Positions 48,783 to 57,593 of a stretch of 64,000 bases of DNA are shown in pieces (positions within the stretch are counted from its first letter, which is position 1; each line of letters begins with the position of its first letter). Position numbers and translations under genes: made by a program. Below the pieces are notes generated by a model that ran no database searches, had not been told where the DNA came from, and was given only the letters and a program-made list of their open reading frames with translations. This DNA comes from Terrimicrobium sacchariphilum (GTDB taxonomy: Bacteria; Verrucomicrobiota; Verrucomicrobiia; Chthoniobacterales; Terrimicrobiaceae), in assembly GCF_001613545.1 (NCBI RefSeq), contig NZ_BDCO01000002.1, positions 1,364,001-1,428,000 on the forward strand, read 5' to 3'.

Positions 48783-49622
48783 ATGAGCACCGAAAAAGCA
48801 CTTATCACCGGCGCGACCAGCGGTATTGGCTTACACTTGGCGCGGGAATTCGCGAGTCATGGGCATCCTCTTGTGCTCGTCGCTCCTGTGGGGGGCGAGT
48901 TGCGCGACGTCTGTCGGCAGATTCAGGGAGAGTTTGGCGTGGAGGTCATGGCCATCGCGGCGGACCTTCGCGAACCTGCCGCGCCAGAGCGTCTCTTCCA
49001 GCAGGTGGGCGAAACTGTCGACATCCTCGTCAATAACGCGGGCCATGGGCAAAAGGGCGCCTTTTGGGATTACCCGATGGACGAGGACATCTCGATGCTG
49101 CGCCTGAATGTCGAAGCCGTCGTCCGCATGACCAAGGTGTTCGTCGCCCATATGGTCCGCCGTGGACATGGGCGCGTTCTGAACGTCGCTTCAGTCGCCG
49201 GATTTGTCCCTGGTCCTGGGATGGCGACCTATCACGCGACGAAGGCTTTCGTCCTTTCTCTCAGCGAGTCGCTGGCCACCGAGCTGGAAGACACGGCGGT
49301 CACTTTGACCGCACTTTGCCCAGGCCCCACCGACACGGACTTTTTCATCAAGGCGGATGCTCTCGCCTCGGGAAACGTCAACAAGGCGCCCGTGATGGCT
49401 CCGCAGGATGTCGCCCGCGAGGGCTACGATGGCCTGATGAGTGGCGACCGCGTGGTTGTTCCCGGTGCGGCCAACAAGGCCATGGTCTTCAGCCGCCGCG
49501 TCCTGCCGGAATCCGTCCAGGCCAAATGGCAGGAGCAGATGGTGGCCGATGTCCCGCCGGATAAGCAGAGGTATCACCGCGGAGAAAAGGAGGCAGAGGC
49601 CGAGGCAAGGGACGCGAGTTAG
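48783..49622 (+). CDS. Short-chain dehydrogenase/reductase
   Basis: A 279-residue NAD(P)-dependent oxidoreductase. The cofactor motif is TGATSGIG near the N-terminus, NNAG lies mid-protein, the catalytic Ser is in NVASVAG, and the catalytic YxxxK is YHATK. The C-terminal part is longer than in classical SDRs, with a polar tail. Substrate is unknown. It follows the MFS transporter by 57 bp on the same strand and may belong to that unit. Confidence 0.95.
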   Translation: MSTEKALITGATSGIGLHLAREFASHGHPLVLVAPVGGELRDVCRQIQGEFGVEVMAIAADLREPAAPERLFQQVGETVDILVNNAGHGQKGAFWDYPMDEDISMLRLNVEAVVRMTKVFVAHMVRRGHGRVLNVASVAGFVPGPGMATYHATKAFVLSLSESLATELEDTAVTLTALCPGPTDTDFFIKADALASGNVNKAPVMAPQDVAREGYDGLMSGDRVVVPGAANKAMVFSRRVLPESVQAKWQEQMVADVPPDKQRYHRGEKEAEAEARDAS

Positions 49623-49648
49623 TCTTTCCCGTCGCGGGGTGGGTGAGG

Positions 49649-50491
49649 TCAGGCCACCTCGATGACGATCGCTGTCGTATTGTCTCGTCCCGAGCGCTCC
49701 ACTGCGGTCGTGACGAGACGCTGGGCCGGGTCGTGTACGCGTTCCCCCGGCTCGGGGTCTTTCAGGAGGCGGCGGATTTCGTTGTCAAACAACCCGTCCA
49801 CCACGCCATCGCTGCACAGGACAAAAACGTCGCCCTGCTGGTACGCCACCGCGCCGACCTGGGGATCGACGAATTGATGGCCCGCCCCGAGCGCCTTCTG
49901 CAGGGACGTGCGGCCGGGATGCTGCTTTGCCTCCCACTCGCTGATTTTCCCCTGGCGGAAAAGCCATCCGACATAGGTGTCGTCATGGGAGAGCTGCTTG
50001 ATCCCATCCTCGCTGGCCGGGAGGTAGTAAAGCCGGCTGTCGCCGATATGGCCAAAATACATCCATCCCGGCGTGAACCACGTCAGCGTGAGGGTGGCCC
50101 CCATCCCGGCGCAATCCGGGTCGCCCCATGAGAGATAGGAAATCGCCTTGTGGATCTCGTGGTACAGCTCGGTGAAAATATCGGCAAACCCGGCAGCCAG
50201 ACCCTGAGCCGACCGCTTGAAGGCCGCCGGCATGAAGCGTGTCACCTTGTCCACCGTGATGCGGCTGGCAAACTCGCCTGCTGCCGCACCCCCCATGCCA
50301 TCGCTCACGGCAAACACATAGTCGCCGTGGTCGGTCGATCCGTCGCCCTCGCGTCCCAGGTATCTCAGCTCCTGGGCATCGAATTGCAGGCCGAGAAAGG
50401 TATCCTCATTGTTCGACCGGACGCGGCCCGTATTGCTGCGACCGTGCCAGATCAGGCGTTGGTTCGGTATGACTTGGTTGATTGGCTCCAT
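49649..50491 (-). CDS. PP2C-type Ser/Thr protein phosphatase
   Basis: A 280-residue PPM/PP2C phosphatase. The metal-binding aspartates sit in the family motifs: RSNNEDTFL, VSDGMGGAAAGE, GDSRLYYL, LCSDGVVDGLFDN and RDNTTAIVIEVA at the C-terminus. It removes phosphate from Ser/Thr residues of target proteins. It starts at ATG 50491 (a TTG 11 codons earlier is possible) and overlaps the miniature kinase gene by 86 bp in another frame, which implies translational coupling and joint function. Confidence 0.95.
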   Translation of the reverse strand: MEPINQVIPNQRLIWHGRSNTGRVRSNNEDTFLGLQFDAQELRYLGREGDGSTDHGDYVFAVSDGMGGAAAGEFASRITVDKVTRFMPAAFKRSAQGLAAGFADIFTELYHEIHKAISYLSWGDPDCAGMGATLTLTWFTPGWMYFGHIGDSRLYYLPASEDGIKQLSHDDTYVGWLFRQGKISEWEAKQHPGRTSLQKALGAGHQFVDPQVGAVAYQQGDVFVLCSDGVVDGLFDNEIRRLLKDPEPGERVHDPAQRLVTTAVERSGRDNTTAIVIEVA

Positions 50492-50879
50492 CGGCCTCTT
50501 CAAACCCCGGCAAAATGGTCGCAAACTCGAAATCGATCAAGCAGAAGCGCCCATCCGACTGCCGGTAGGTAACGTTGCGTGTCTCGGCGTCGTCGTGCCG
50601 CACGCCATATTTCTCCAATTCCGCAAAAAGCTCCAACCGGCGGTCGTCGTCCAGGTGGTCGACGCGCTGACCGCAGCTCGATGTCACGATTTTCAACTGC
50701 TCCGGGTCAGATTCCAGCAGGCGGGGCACAAAGGGACACTGCATCTTCTCCAAAAAGCGCAGCACCTTGACCTCGGTATCGAAGCGTTCCTGGGCGTTCG
50801 GCCCGCGGAAGGTCTTGTGGACGCGTCCATCGTAACCGATACGCACCGTGGCGCGGAGGGTGTCTTTGACCTGGTGCAT
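50406..50879 (-). CDS. Miniature kinase-like protein coupled to PP2C
   Basis: A 157-residue protein with the residues of a reduced protein kinase fold: a putative ATP Lys in RVHKTF (near 23) with Glu in TEVKVLRFLE, the catalytic loop HDDAETRN (HxDxxxxN), and LIDFEF where DFG is expected, so the metal Asp is kept but Gly is Glu. It is shorter than standard kinases (250 or more residues) and resembles the small RIO/Bud32-like or phage-type kinases. The 3' end overlaps the PP2C gene by 86 bp, a kinase-phosphatase arrangement. Activity is plausible but unproven. Confidence 0.85.
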   Translation of the reverse strand: MHQVKDTLRATVRIGYDGRVHKTFRGPNAQERFDTEVKVLRFLEKMQCPFVPRLLESDPEQLKIVTSSCGQRVDHLDDDRRLELFAELEKYGVRHDDAETRNVTYRQSDGRFCLIDFEFATILPGFEEADGANQPSHTEPTPDLARSQQYGPRPVEQ

Positions 50880-50962
50880 TCGGCTATTATCGTCGCTGCT
50901 CGTCGCCTTTGCTGCAAGTTCTCACCCGGGATTTTCGGATCGTCTCCGGATCTTCTTGAGGG

Positions 50963-50979
50963 TTGGCATTGTTCCTGCT
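50963..50979 (+). promoter_or_regulatory. Candidate sigma-54 promoter of glnA
   Basis: TTGGCATTGTTCCTGCT matches the -24/-12 consensus, with the invariant GG (50965-50966) and GC (50977-50978) separated by exactly ten bases. It would start transcription near 50990, giving a leader of about 87 bases before the glnA ATG. Confidence 0.6.
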
Positions 50980-51076
50980 CTTCAATAGGTGCGCCGTACG
51001 GATAAAGGGTAAAAAATAACACTTATGCGGTCCCCTCCGGCGCGGTCCGCGCAAAACAAGACACTCGAAGAATAAT

Positions 51077-52096
51077 ATGGCGAAGTACAAACTGGAATAC
51101 ATCTGGCTCGATGGTTACGAGCCGGTGGCCAATCTCCGTGGCAAAACCCAGATCAAGGAATTTGACTCTTTCCCGACTCTTGAGGAGCTCCCGCTCTGGG
51201 GCTTCGACGGCAGCTCGACGAAGCAGGCCGAGGGTCACAGCTCGGATTGCGTGCTGAAGCCCGTTGCAGTTTTCCCCGACGCCACCAAGACCAATGGCGT
51301 CCTCGTCATGTGCGAAGTGCTCCTTCCGGACGGCACCCCGCACCCGACCAACGCTCGCGCCACCATCGTGGACGACCCGGATACCTGGTTCGGCTTCGAG
51401 CAGGAGTATTTCCTTTATCAGGACGGCCGCCCGCTCGGCTTCCCGCGTGAGGGTTATCCCGAGCCGCAGGGCAAGTACTACACCGGCGTCGGCTACAGCG
51501 CCGTGGGCGACATCGCCCGTGAAATCGTCGACACTCACCTCGACCTCTGTCTCGAGGCCGGCATCAACCACGAAGGCATCAACGCCGAAGTGGCCAAGGG
51601 CCAGTGGGAGTTCCAGGTTTTCGGCAAGGGCTCCAAGACCGCTGCTGACCAGGTGTGGATGGCTCGTTACCTCCTCCTCCGTCTTTGCGAAAAGTACGGT
51701 GTGGACGTGAACTTCCATTGCAAGCCGCTCGGCAAGGATCTCGACTGGAACGGCTCCGGCATGCACTCCAACTTCTCGACCAAGTACATGCGTGAAGTCG
51801 GTGGCAAGGAGTACTTCGAGGCCCTCATGGCTGCCTTCGACAAGTACAAGAACGAGCACATCGCCGTTTACGGCCCGGACAACCACCTCCGTCTCACTGG
51901 TCTCCACGAGACCCAGTCGATCGACAAGTTCAACTACGGTGTGGCCAACCGCGGTGCTTCCATCCGCGTCCCGCACAGCTTCGTCAACAACGGCTACAAG
52001 GGCTACCTCGAAGACCGTCGTCCGAACTCCGCTGGCGATCCGTACAAGATCGCGAGCCGTATTCTCCAGACGATTGCCACGGTCCCGACCCCGTAA
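51077..52096 (+). CDS. glnA: Glutamine synthetase, eukaryotic-type (GSII)
   Basis: A 339-residue enzyme that makes glutamine from glutamate, ammonia and ATP. It belongs to the GSII class, shorter than GSI (about 470): WGFDGSST (41-48), WFGFEQEYFL, GQWEFQ, NGSGMHSNFSTK, and ANRGASIRVP. GSII has no adenylylation loop, so control is expected at expression level. A sigma-54-like promoter lies about 100 bp upstream, and a strong terminator follows the gene. It is read divergently from the kinase gene. Confidence 0.97.
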   Translation: MAKYKLEYIWLDGYEPVANLRGKTQIKEFDSFPTLEELPLWGFDGSSTKQAEGHSSDCVLKPVAVFPDATKTNGVLVMCEVLLPDGTPHPTNARATIVDDPDTWFGFEQEYFLYQDGRPLGFPREGYPEPQGKYYTGVGYSAVGDIAREIVDTHLDLCLEAGINHEGINAEVAKGQWEFQVFGKGSKTAADQVWMARYLLLRLCEKYGVDVNFHCKPLGKDLDWNGSGMHSNFSTKYMREVGGKEYFEALMAAFDKYKNEHIAVYGPDNHLRLTGLHETQSIDKFNYGVANRGASIRVPHSFVNNGYKGYLEDRRPNSAGDPYKIASRILQTIATVPTP

Positions 52097-52119
52097 TCGC
52101 CGAGAGTTACCGATTCAAG

Positions 52120-52155
52120 AAAACGCCGCCTTCGCAAGAGGGCGGCGTTTTTCTT
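52120..52155 (+). terminator. Intrinsic terminator of glnA
   Basis: Stem ACGCCGCC/GGCGGCGT (52123-52130 and 52141-52148) with extra A-T pairs, loop TTCGCAAGAG, followed by TTTTTC. It lies 23 bases after the glnA stop. The loop matches that of the fusA terminator (CTTCGCAAGA). Confidence 0.93.
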
Positions 52156-52210
52156 TGGTGACGCCGGCTCCGGGAGAGTCCGGCTTGCGGGGCACGACGG
52201 GAGTTCTGCG

Positions 52211-53509
52211 TCAGTTCTCCGAGATTTCCTTCGCGATGATGCGGTAGATATCCGTGTTGTCGATGGACCCATGGATCGCTTCCGACCCCGGTCCATCAGC
52301 CACCAGCCATACATCGCCGCCGGTGTGATAGGCCGATCCGCGCGGCAGCAAGGCAGGCTGGGTCGCCTCAAAGTGGTCCTCGGCTACAGGCGTGGCATCC
52401 GGCTTCGGTGGATTCGCTCCCGGACCACTGGCCCAGGTGAGATAGGGGTGCTCGCTGACCGGGTTTTTCCCCAGCAGGGCATCGCCCTTGATTCGTAGCG
52501 GCGCCGGGGGGCCATTGAAGATCAGCCCGCCGGTGTTGTGGTCGGTGGTGACGATGATCAGGACATTCGGCCCGGCGTTCTTCTTCAGCCAGTCCAGGGT
52601 GGCATCCAGTTCCAGCACTTCCGTGATGGCGCGCTTGGCATTGTTGGCATGGCAGGCTTTATCGGGAAGCCCTGCCTCGGCCACGAGGAGGTACGGCTTG
52701 CCGCCGGCTTTGAGGAACTTCACCGCCTCGCCGACCATGTCACGCAGCCGCAAAGTGCGGGTGCCATCCGCGTAGTAGGGGAAGGCATCCGGGAAAAAGG
52801 TACCGAGTACGGGTTTATCCCCCTTCCTGGCCTCTACGAAGGCGCTCCAGTCGTCGAAGTACGCCACGTTGGATTGCTCCCTCTTCTCGGCATTCTTTCG
52901 TACCTGGGCGGGCTGGTTTTCCTTGTACTTGACCGCGGGATCGGCCGAGCGGTCGCTGAACCACTTGTAACCCCCACCGAGCACGATATCGACCCGTTTG
53001 CCGAACTGATCGAGGATTTTGTCGGCGATCAGGTCATACTGGGCGCGGCTGCGATGCTCGACGAGGAACGATGCCGGTGTGGCTCCCGTGACGGAATCAT
53101 CGCTGACCACCCCGGTCGACCATCCTTTGGCCTTGGCGAGGTCGAGGATGCTCGCCGGGCCGGAGGCCGAGTCAGGTGCGGCCTGGCCGACCACTCCGTT
53201 GATCGCTTTGATTCCTCGCGCCATGGCCGTCGCTCCCGCGCTGGAATCCGTCACGAGATCGGATGCGGAGTACGTGCGGACAAATGCCGTGGCGGGAAAT
53301 TGATCCCAGGCGAGCTTGCCATCGGCCCCCAGGGCATAGTCTCGGGTGGTGGTGATCAATTCCAGGGACGTTCCATCGGAAATAATGAGGACAATGCCAT
53401 CGAGCTTCTTGTTCGCCTCGGCGTGAACAAAAGGGGCCCCGAAAAGGCAGATTCCCCCGAGAATGAGACCCGCCAGGGCATGGCGAAAGGGCTGGGTGAT
53501 GGTGGTCAT
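52211..53509 (-). CDS. Alkaline phosphatase (PhoA-type)
   Basis: A 432-residue secreted enzyme with a signal peptide (RHALAGLILGGICLFGAPFVHA). It hydrolyses phosphomonoesters outside the cytoplasm, using two zinc ions and magnesium. Key elements: metal Asp in ISDGTS (D45), nucleophile Ser in TDSSAGATA (S89), GATPASF, the metal-binding ACHANN region, TTDHNTGG and YHTGGDVW. ATG 53509 is chosen for the signal peptide; upstream in-frame ATG 53536 is possible. It is divergent from a PiT transporter over 118 bp, a phosphate-acquisition layout. Confidence 0.94.
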   Translation of the reverse strand: MTTITQPFRHALAGLILGGICLFGAPFVHAEANKKLDGIVLIISDGTSLELITTTRDYALGADGKLAWDQFPATAFVRTYSASDLVTDSSAGATAMARGIKAINGVVGQAAPDSASGPASILDLAKAKGWSTGVVSDDSVTGATPASFLVEHRSRAQYDLIADKILDQFGKRVDIVLGGGYKWFSDRSADPAVKYKENQPAQVRKNAEKREQSNVAYFDDWSAFVEARKGDKPVLGTFFPDAFPYYADGTRTLRLRDMVGEAVKFLKAGGKPYLLVAEAGLPDKACHANNAKRAITEVLELDATLDWLKKNAGPNVLIIVTTDHNTGGLIFNGPPAPLRIKGDALLGKNPVSEHPYLTWASGPGANPPKPDATPVAEDHFEATQPALLPRGSAYHTGGDVWLVADGPGSEAIHGSIDNTDIYRIIAKEISEN

Positions 53510-53627
53510 CGGAAGGTCGATCTTTACTACCCCCATGGTCGAAATGCTAAAGGAATATTGAAACAACCTTTTGACGTCGATGTCTCCAGTCCCCCTGATT
53601 GGAGGCTCCCCTCAGTCCCGTTTTTGC

Positions 53628-54647
53628 ATGGAAGTACCGTTAGTTCTGCTCGTTATCGTGGTGATAGTCGCCCTGGTGTTTGATTTCACCAATGGCTTTC
53701 ACGACGCGGCAAACGCCATTGCCACCGTCGTTTCCACCCATGCGATGACCTTGAAATCCGCCCTTATCATGGCGGCGGTGATGAATGTCGCGGGGGCGTT
53801 CTTCGCCACGGAAGTGGCGACAACCATAGAGAAAGGGATCGTCCGCGATGTGGGTACTCCGCTCAATGCCCAGTTGATTGTCCTGTCTGCTCTCATCGGA
53901 GCCATCGCCTGGAACATCACCACCTGGTACTTCGGCATGCCCAGCAGTTCCTCGCATGCGATCGTGGGTGGGCTGGTGGGGGCGGGTGTCACCTATGGCC
54001 ATGCCCATGGCGTCATCTGGACCTCGATCATGGACAAGGTGCTCATCCCCATGCTCCTGTCCCCCATCTTTGGAGCCATGGTGGCCGCCCTCATCATGGG
54101 CCTGATTTATGTCATTTTCCTTTTGATCCGGCAGGAAAGGCAGCAGCACATTTTCCGTCCATTGCAGATCATGGCGGGGGCCATCATGGCTTTTTCTCAC
54201 GGGTCCAATGACGCGCAGAAGACCATGGGCGTGATCACCCTCGCTCTCATCGGCGGGCGCGTGCTCCCGGCGAACAGTCCCATCCCCTGGTGGGTCGTGA
54301 TTCTTTGCGCCGTTACGATGGGACTCGGTACGCTGGCGGGTGGACGCCGCATCATTGAGACCACTGGCAAAAAGATCACCATTCTCGACCAGGAGAATGG
54401 CTTCGCGGCCAATATCGGCGCGTCCATCACGATTCTGCTCTGTTCGCGCTTCGGCTTGCCGGTGAGCACGACGCATGTCGTGATCGGCTGCATCACAGGC
54501 GCGGGCTTGGTGCGGGATCGCCGGAAGATCAATTTTGGCACCTGGGGCAGCATGCTGGTGGCCTGGATTTGTACCATTCCGGGTGCGGCGGGCTTTGCGG
54601 TCGTCACCTACCTTGTTCTCGAGCGCTTCCTTGTCCCCTTGCTTTAG
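53628..54647 (+). CDS. pit: Inorganic phosphate transporter (PiT)
   Basis: A 339-residue multi-helix membrane protein of the PiT family, a low-affinity metal-phosphate/H+ symporter. The hallmarks are DFTNGFHDAANAIATVVST near the N-terminus, the repeat GAIMAFSHGSNDAQKTMGV in the second half, and GGLVGAGVTYG. ATG 53628 opens directly on the first membrane helix; the upstream start would add 19 non-conserved residues. It is divergent from the alkaline phosphatase gene. Confidence 0.95.
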   Translation: MEVPLVLLVIVVIVALVFDFTNGFHDAANAIATVVSTHAMTLKSALIMAAVMNVAGAFFATEVATTIEKGIVRDVGTPLNAQLIVLSALIGAIAWNITTWYFGMPSSSSHAIVGGLVGAGVTYGHAHGVIWTSIMDKVLIPMLLSPIFGAMVAALIMGLIYVIFLLIRQERQQHIFRPLQIMAGAIMAFSHGSNDAQKTMGVITLALIGGRVLPANSPIPWWVVILCAVTMGLGTLAGGRRIIETTGKKITILDQENGFAANIGASITILLCSRFGLPVSTTHVVIGCITGAGLVRDRRKINFGTWGSMLVAWICTIPGAAGFAVVTYLVLERFLVPLL

Positions 54648-54706
54648 CGCAAGTTCTTGTGGAATTCGGGTTTGAAGAGGGCGCGAGGACGTTATAAACA
54701 CTCCCG

Positions 54707-55105
54707 ATGGCCCGTCGTGGTAAGAACTCCGTCAAACCCCTCTGGATCGGTATAGCGCTGGCCTTGGTTGTCGTCGCCTTCCTCGGTTCCCGGTTCTTTA
54801 GTTCGTCCGGCAGCGATCCCTATCGCACCATCCAGACGCTCGATAGCAAGGCATACCTCGACAATGCCAACAGCCTGCGGGGCAATGTGTACAAGGTGGA
54901 GGGAGAGATTGTGAATTCCCTCGCGCTCTCTCCGGCGGAGGGGCGTTTATTTTCCGTCACCGTCGACTCCGGGGACTACGTGCTCCCGGTGCTGGTGACA
55001 AAGGATTTTAACGAAGTGAATATCCAGAAAGGGCAGAAGTTTATTTTTCTGCTCGAAGTCGACGACAAGGGTATATTGCGCACCAAGAAGCTGACCAAGG
55101 CATGA
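54707..55105 (+). CDS. Small membrane-anchored protein of unknown function
   Basis: A 132-residue protein with an N-terminal membrane helix (PLWIGIALALVVVAFLGSRFF) and a small outer domain that looks beta-rich (YKVEGEIVNSLALSP; LFSVTVDSGDYVLPVLVTKDFN; GQKFIFLLEVDDKGIL), resembling an OB-like barrel. No family is assigned. Its stop overlaps the start of the next gene (ATGA at 55102-55105), so the two proteins are produced together, likely on the outer face of the inner membrane. Confidence 0.85.
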   Translation: MARRGKNSVKPLWIGIALALVVVAFLGSRFFSSSGSDPYRTIQTLDSKAYLDNANSLRGNVYKVEGEIVNSLALSPAEGRLFSVTVDSGDYVLPVLVTKDFNEVNIQKGQKFIFLLEVDDKGILRTKKLTKA

Positions 55106-56997
55106 AGCATTTCCCCCTGATACTGCTCCTGGCGGGCACCGGTATCGCCTTTGCCCAAGGCGATGTTTCCTCCGAGTTCAAACCTGGCCAGGCCGGTCAG
55201 GCTCAGCCAGCTCCGGCGAATTCCGGAGGGGCTGCTGCACCTGCCAATGGCGGGGGAGGAGGCGGAACAAGCTTTCTCGGCAAGGATATGCCGGTCTTTG
55301 ATCCCGGCAGCGAGATCGTCTCCTGGGATGGCAAGAACTGGAACATCAACAACAACCGCCTCCTGGAAGCACGGTTCGAGAAGTACTTGAACTCGCCTCC
55401 GGCTGTTTCCGAGGCGGACGAGGAGTATCAGAAAATTCTCCAGTCCATCATGGATAAGCTCGCTCCCGGGCGGGTCACACCCAAGTCCTCCGACGAGGCA
55501 TTCCAGCTTCTCGCCAAGGCCTCTCAGTATCCGGACGATGCGAGACTGTGCGACGCCATCGCAAACCAGGTCTACTCCGCCTGGCTGGCTCGCAAGAACG
55601 GGGATCGTGTCAACGCGGCCAACCGCAGCCTCGAGGAGGAGCGCAAGCGCCTGGAATGGAATGCCCGCATCACTGCCAAGGAAAAGGCCCTGGATAAAAC
55701 GATCGCCAAGACAGGCGGCGGCGGAAATGTGAAAGGCGCGGAATTCAGCGGAGATGCTCAAGCCAAGATGCTGGAGCAGGACATGGAGATGCAGCCGATC
55801 ATCACGCGTCTTGCCGAGGTGAATGCGCTCATGAAGGCCAACCAGCTCAAGAAGGAAGTGGCCGAGTTGCAGGTGAAAATCGAGTTTCAGGCCCTCATCA
55901 TCCAGCACTTCCTCCAGCGCCGCTTCCAGCATGTGCTCATTGGCACGCGGTTTTACCGGTCGATTTTCTCCGATGGCGACAGCCAGCTCCGGGTGGGCGA
56001 GGATGCCAAGAGTCTCTTTGCCAAGACGACCGGCATGCCTCCGACCGTGGGCACGCTGGATTCCACGGCCAATGAAATCATCCGCGATGTCCGGCAGGGC
56101 ATCGATGCCTTCAAGTTCCTCATCGAGAAAAGCGAACTCGAGAGCGCGACGAAGCGGCTGGCTGAGACATTTCTTATTGGAGAATATTTGCCTGAGGTGC
56201 GCACGCTTGACCGCGAGGACAAGCGCAAGGCGCTCGCTTTTGTCAAAACGTCAAATCAGCTCATCAGCGCCATCGATGTGAAGGACTACACGCTGGCCGA
56301 CAAGCTGGTGAAGCAACTTTCCGAGACGGCCAGGGACTTTGACAGCTCCAAGCCGACTGCTGCCATCGAGACGGCGAAACAGGTCTCGGCGATGCATATC
56401 GCCAAGGCTCGCAATGCCGCAGTCAGCGGGGACAAGGCCACGCTCGAGACGGAGCTGCGCTCCGCCACCGAGATCTGGCCGCGCAACCCCGCCCTCGCCG
56501 AGGTATCCGGACTCATCTTCTCGCAGGCCGACGTCCAGTCGCGCGCCCTGGTGGATTTTGATCAGCTGCTCAGCCAGAAGAATCACCGCCAGATCTACGA
56601 TGACAAGATGCGCTTCATCGCTGCCACGGCCATGTATCCGGACAAGCAGGAGCAGCTTCGCCAGGTGCTCGACGAGATGCAGCAGATCGAGACGGCGATC
56701 ATTCAGGCTCAGGAGATCGAAAAACGCGGCGACTATGCCGGCGCTTGGGAGAGCGCGGAGAAAGCCTTCCGCCAGTACCCGGATGATAACAAACTGAACC
56801 AACTGCGCGCCGATCTCACCACGAAGGCCGCGGAGTTCGTACGGGCCTTGCGACAGGCCGAGGATCTGGAAAAGCGCAACCAGCCCGGCTCGAGCCTCGC
56901 GTGGTATCTCAAGGCCCAGTCGGTTTATCCATCGAGCGACTTCGCGCGCGAGGGCGTCCAGCGCGTGACCAAGGAACTCTTTCCCGACTCGATCTAG
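55102..56997 (+). CDS. Large secreted helical protein with repeats
   Basis: A 631-residue exported protein: signal peptide (MKHFPLILLLAGTGIAFAQ), a Gly/Ala/Pro-rich linker (residues about 30-65), then long amphipathic helices (Lys/Glu/Ala rich; e.g. ANRSLEEERKRLEWNARI; AKEKALDKTIAKT), and TPR-like repeats toward the end (about 440-610: YDDKMRFIAATAMYPDKQEQLRQVLDEM region). No catalytic domain. It is co-translated with the small membrane protein upstream. The last stop codon shares a CTAG with the stop of the converging glycosylase gene. Confidence 0.86.
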   Translation: MKHFPLILLLAGTGIAFAQGDVSSEFKPGQAGQAQPAPANSGGAAAPANGGGGGGTSFLGKDMPVFDPGSEIVSWDGKNWNINNNRLLEARFEKYLNSPPAVSEADEEYQKILQSIMDKLAPGRVTPKSSDEAFQLLAKASQYPDDARLCDAIANQVYSAWLARKNGDRVNAANRSLEEERKRLEWNARITAKEKALDKTIAKTGGGGNVKGAEFSGDAQAKMLEQDMEMQPIITRLAEVNALMKANQLKKEVAELQVKIEFQALIIQHFLQRRFQHVLIGTRFYRSIFSDGDSQLRVGEDAKSLFAKTTGMPPTVGTLDSTANEIIRDVRQGIDAFKFLIEKSELESATKRLAETFLIGEYLPEVRTLDREDKRKALAFVKTSNQLISAIDVKDYTLADKLVKQLSETARDFDSSKPTAAIETAKQVSAMHIAKARNAAVSGDKATLETELRSATEIWPRNPALAEVSGLIFSQADVQSRALVDFDQLLSQKNHRQIYDDKMRFIAATAMYPDKQEQLRQVLDEMQQIETAIIQAQEIEKRGDYAGAWESAEKAFRQYPDDNKLNQLRADLTTKAAEFVRALRQAEDLEKRNQPGSSLAWYLKAQSVYPSSDFAREGVQRVTKELFPDSI

Positions 56998-57593
56998 CGG
57001 GTCGCAGGGTGCTCCGACAGAAGCGCCAGGGATTTCGCCAGCAGGGTCTTGCCGGGTTCCATCCGGTGCCATGTGGAGGCGCCGGAGGGATGCGGCAGCG
57101 GGATCATTTCCGTGCGATGCCCGCGATAGTCGATCGGTACGACCCGCCCGACGATTTCGGCCAGGGAGGAGAAGGAATGGAAGCGTGAAATCGCCAGCTT
57201 GCCCACAGGCAGCACGAGCGATGGCTGGAGGATGTCGAATTCCCGCTCCAGCCAGCCCGAGCAGTTTTCCATCTCGGTCTCGTCCGGCACGCGATCTCCG
57301 CCCTTGGGGTTCTTGCCCGGAAAGCACCGACAGACGGCGGCAAAGTATATGCGCTCACGCGCCGTCTCCTCATCCCACCCCAGGGCGCCCTCGATCCAGC
57401 GAAACAGCGTCTTCCCGGCCGTCCAGGCAAAGGGGCGTCCCAGCACCGGTTCCTTGACGCCGGGCGCCTGGCCCACCAGCAGGATCCTGGAAAGAGACGG
57501 TCGGCCGACGACGACCGGCTTGTGCATGGCCGGGCATCTGTCGCAGCGACTGAGGGCGCGGAGGTGACGATCGAGGAGGGCCTGGGTGCTCAT
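56994..57593 (-). CDS. Uracil-DNA glycosylase superfamily protein
   Basis: A 199-residue glycosylase-fold protein. Motif 1 is VGQAPGVKEPVLGRPF with the polar residues that activate water, and the HPSGAS motif lies near the C-terminus, as in the UDG superfamily (families 4/5/6-like). One Cys pair (CDRC) occurs near the N-terminus but a full four-Cys Fe-S set is not evident. It probably removes deaminated or modified bases. ATG 57593 is chosen; an upstream-extended frame is poor. It overlaps the DUF4112 gene start by 4 bp. Confidence 0.92.
   Translation of the reverse strand: MSTQALLDRHLRALSRCDRCPAMHKPVVVGRPSLSRILLVGQAPGVKEPVLGRPFAWTAGKTLFRWIEGALGWDEETARERIYFAAVCRCFPGKNPKGGDRVPDETEMENCSGWLEREFDILQPSLVLPVGKLAISRFHSFSSLAEIVGRVVPIDYRGHRTEMIPLPHPSGASTWHRMEPGKTLLAKSLALLSEHPATR

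Noticed and set aside
53510-53627. A Pho box between the phosphatase and PiT genes
   Set aside because: No convincing pair of CTGTCAT-like repeats is visible; only a vague TTGACG...GTCTCC similarity.
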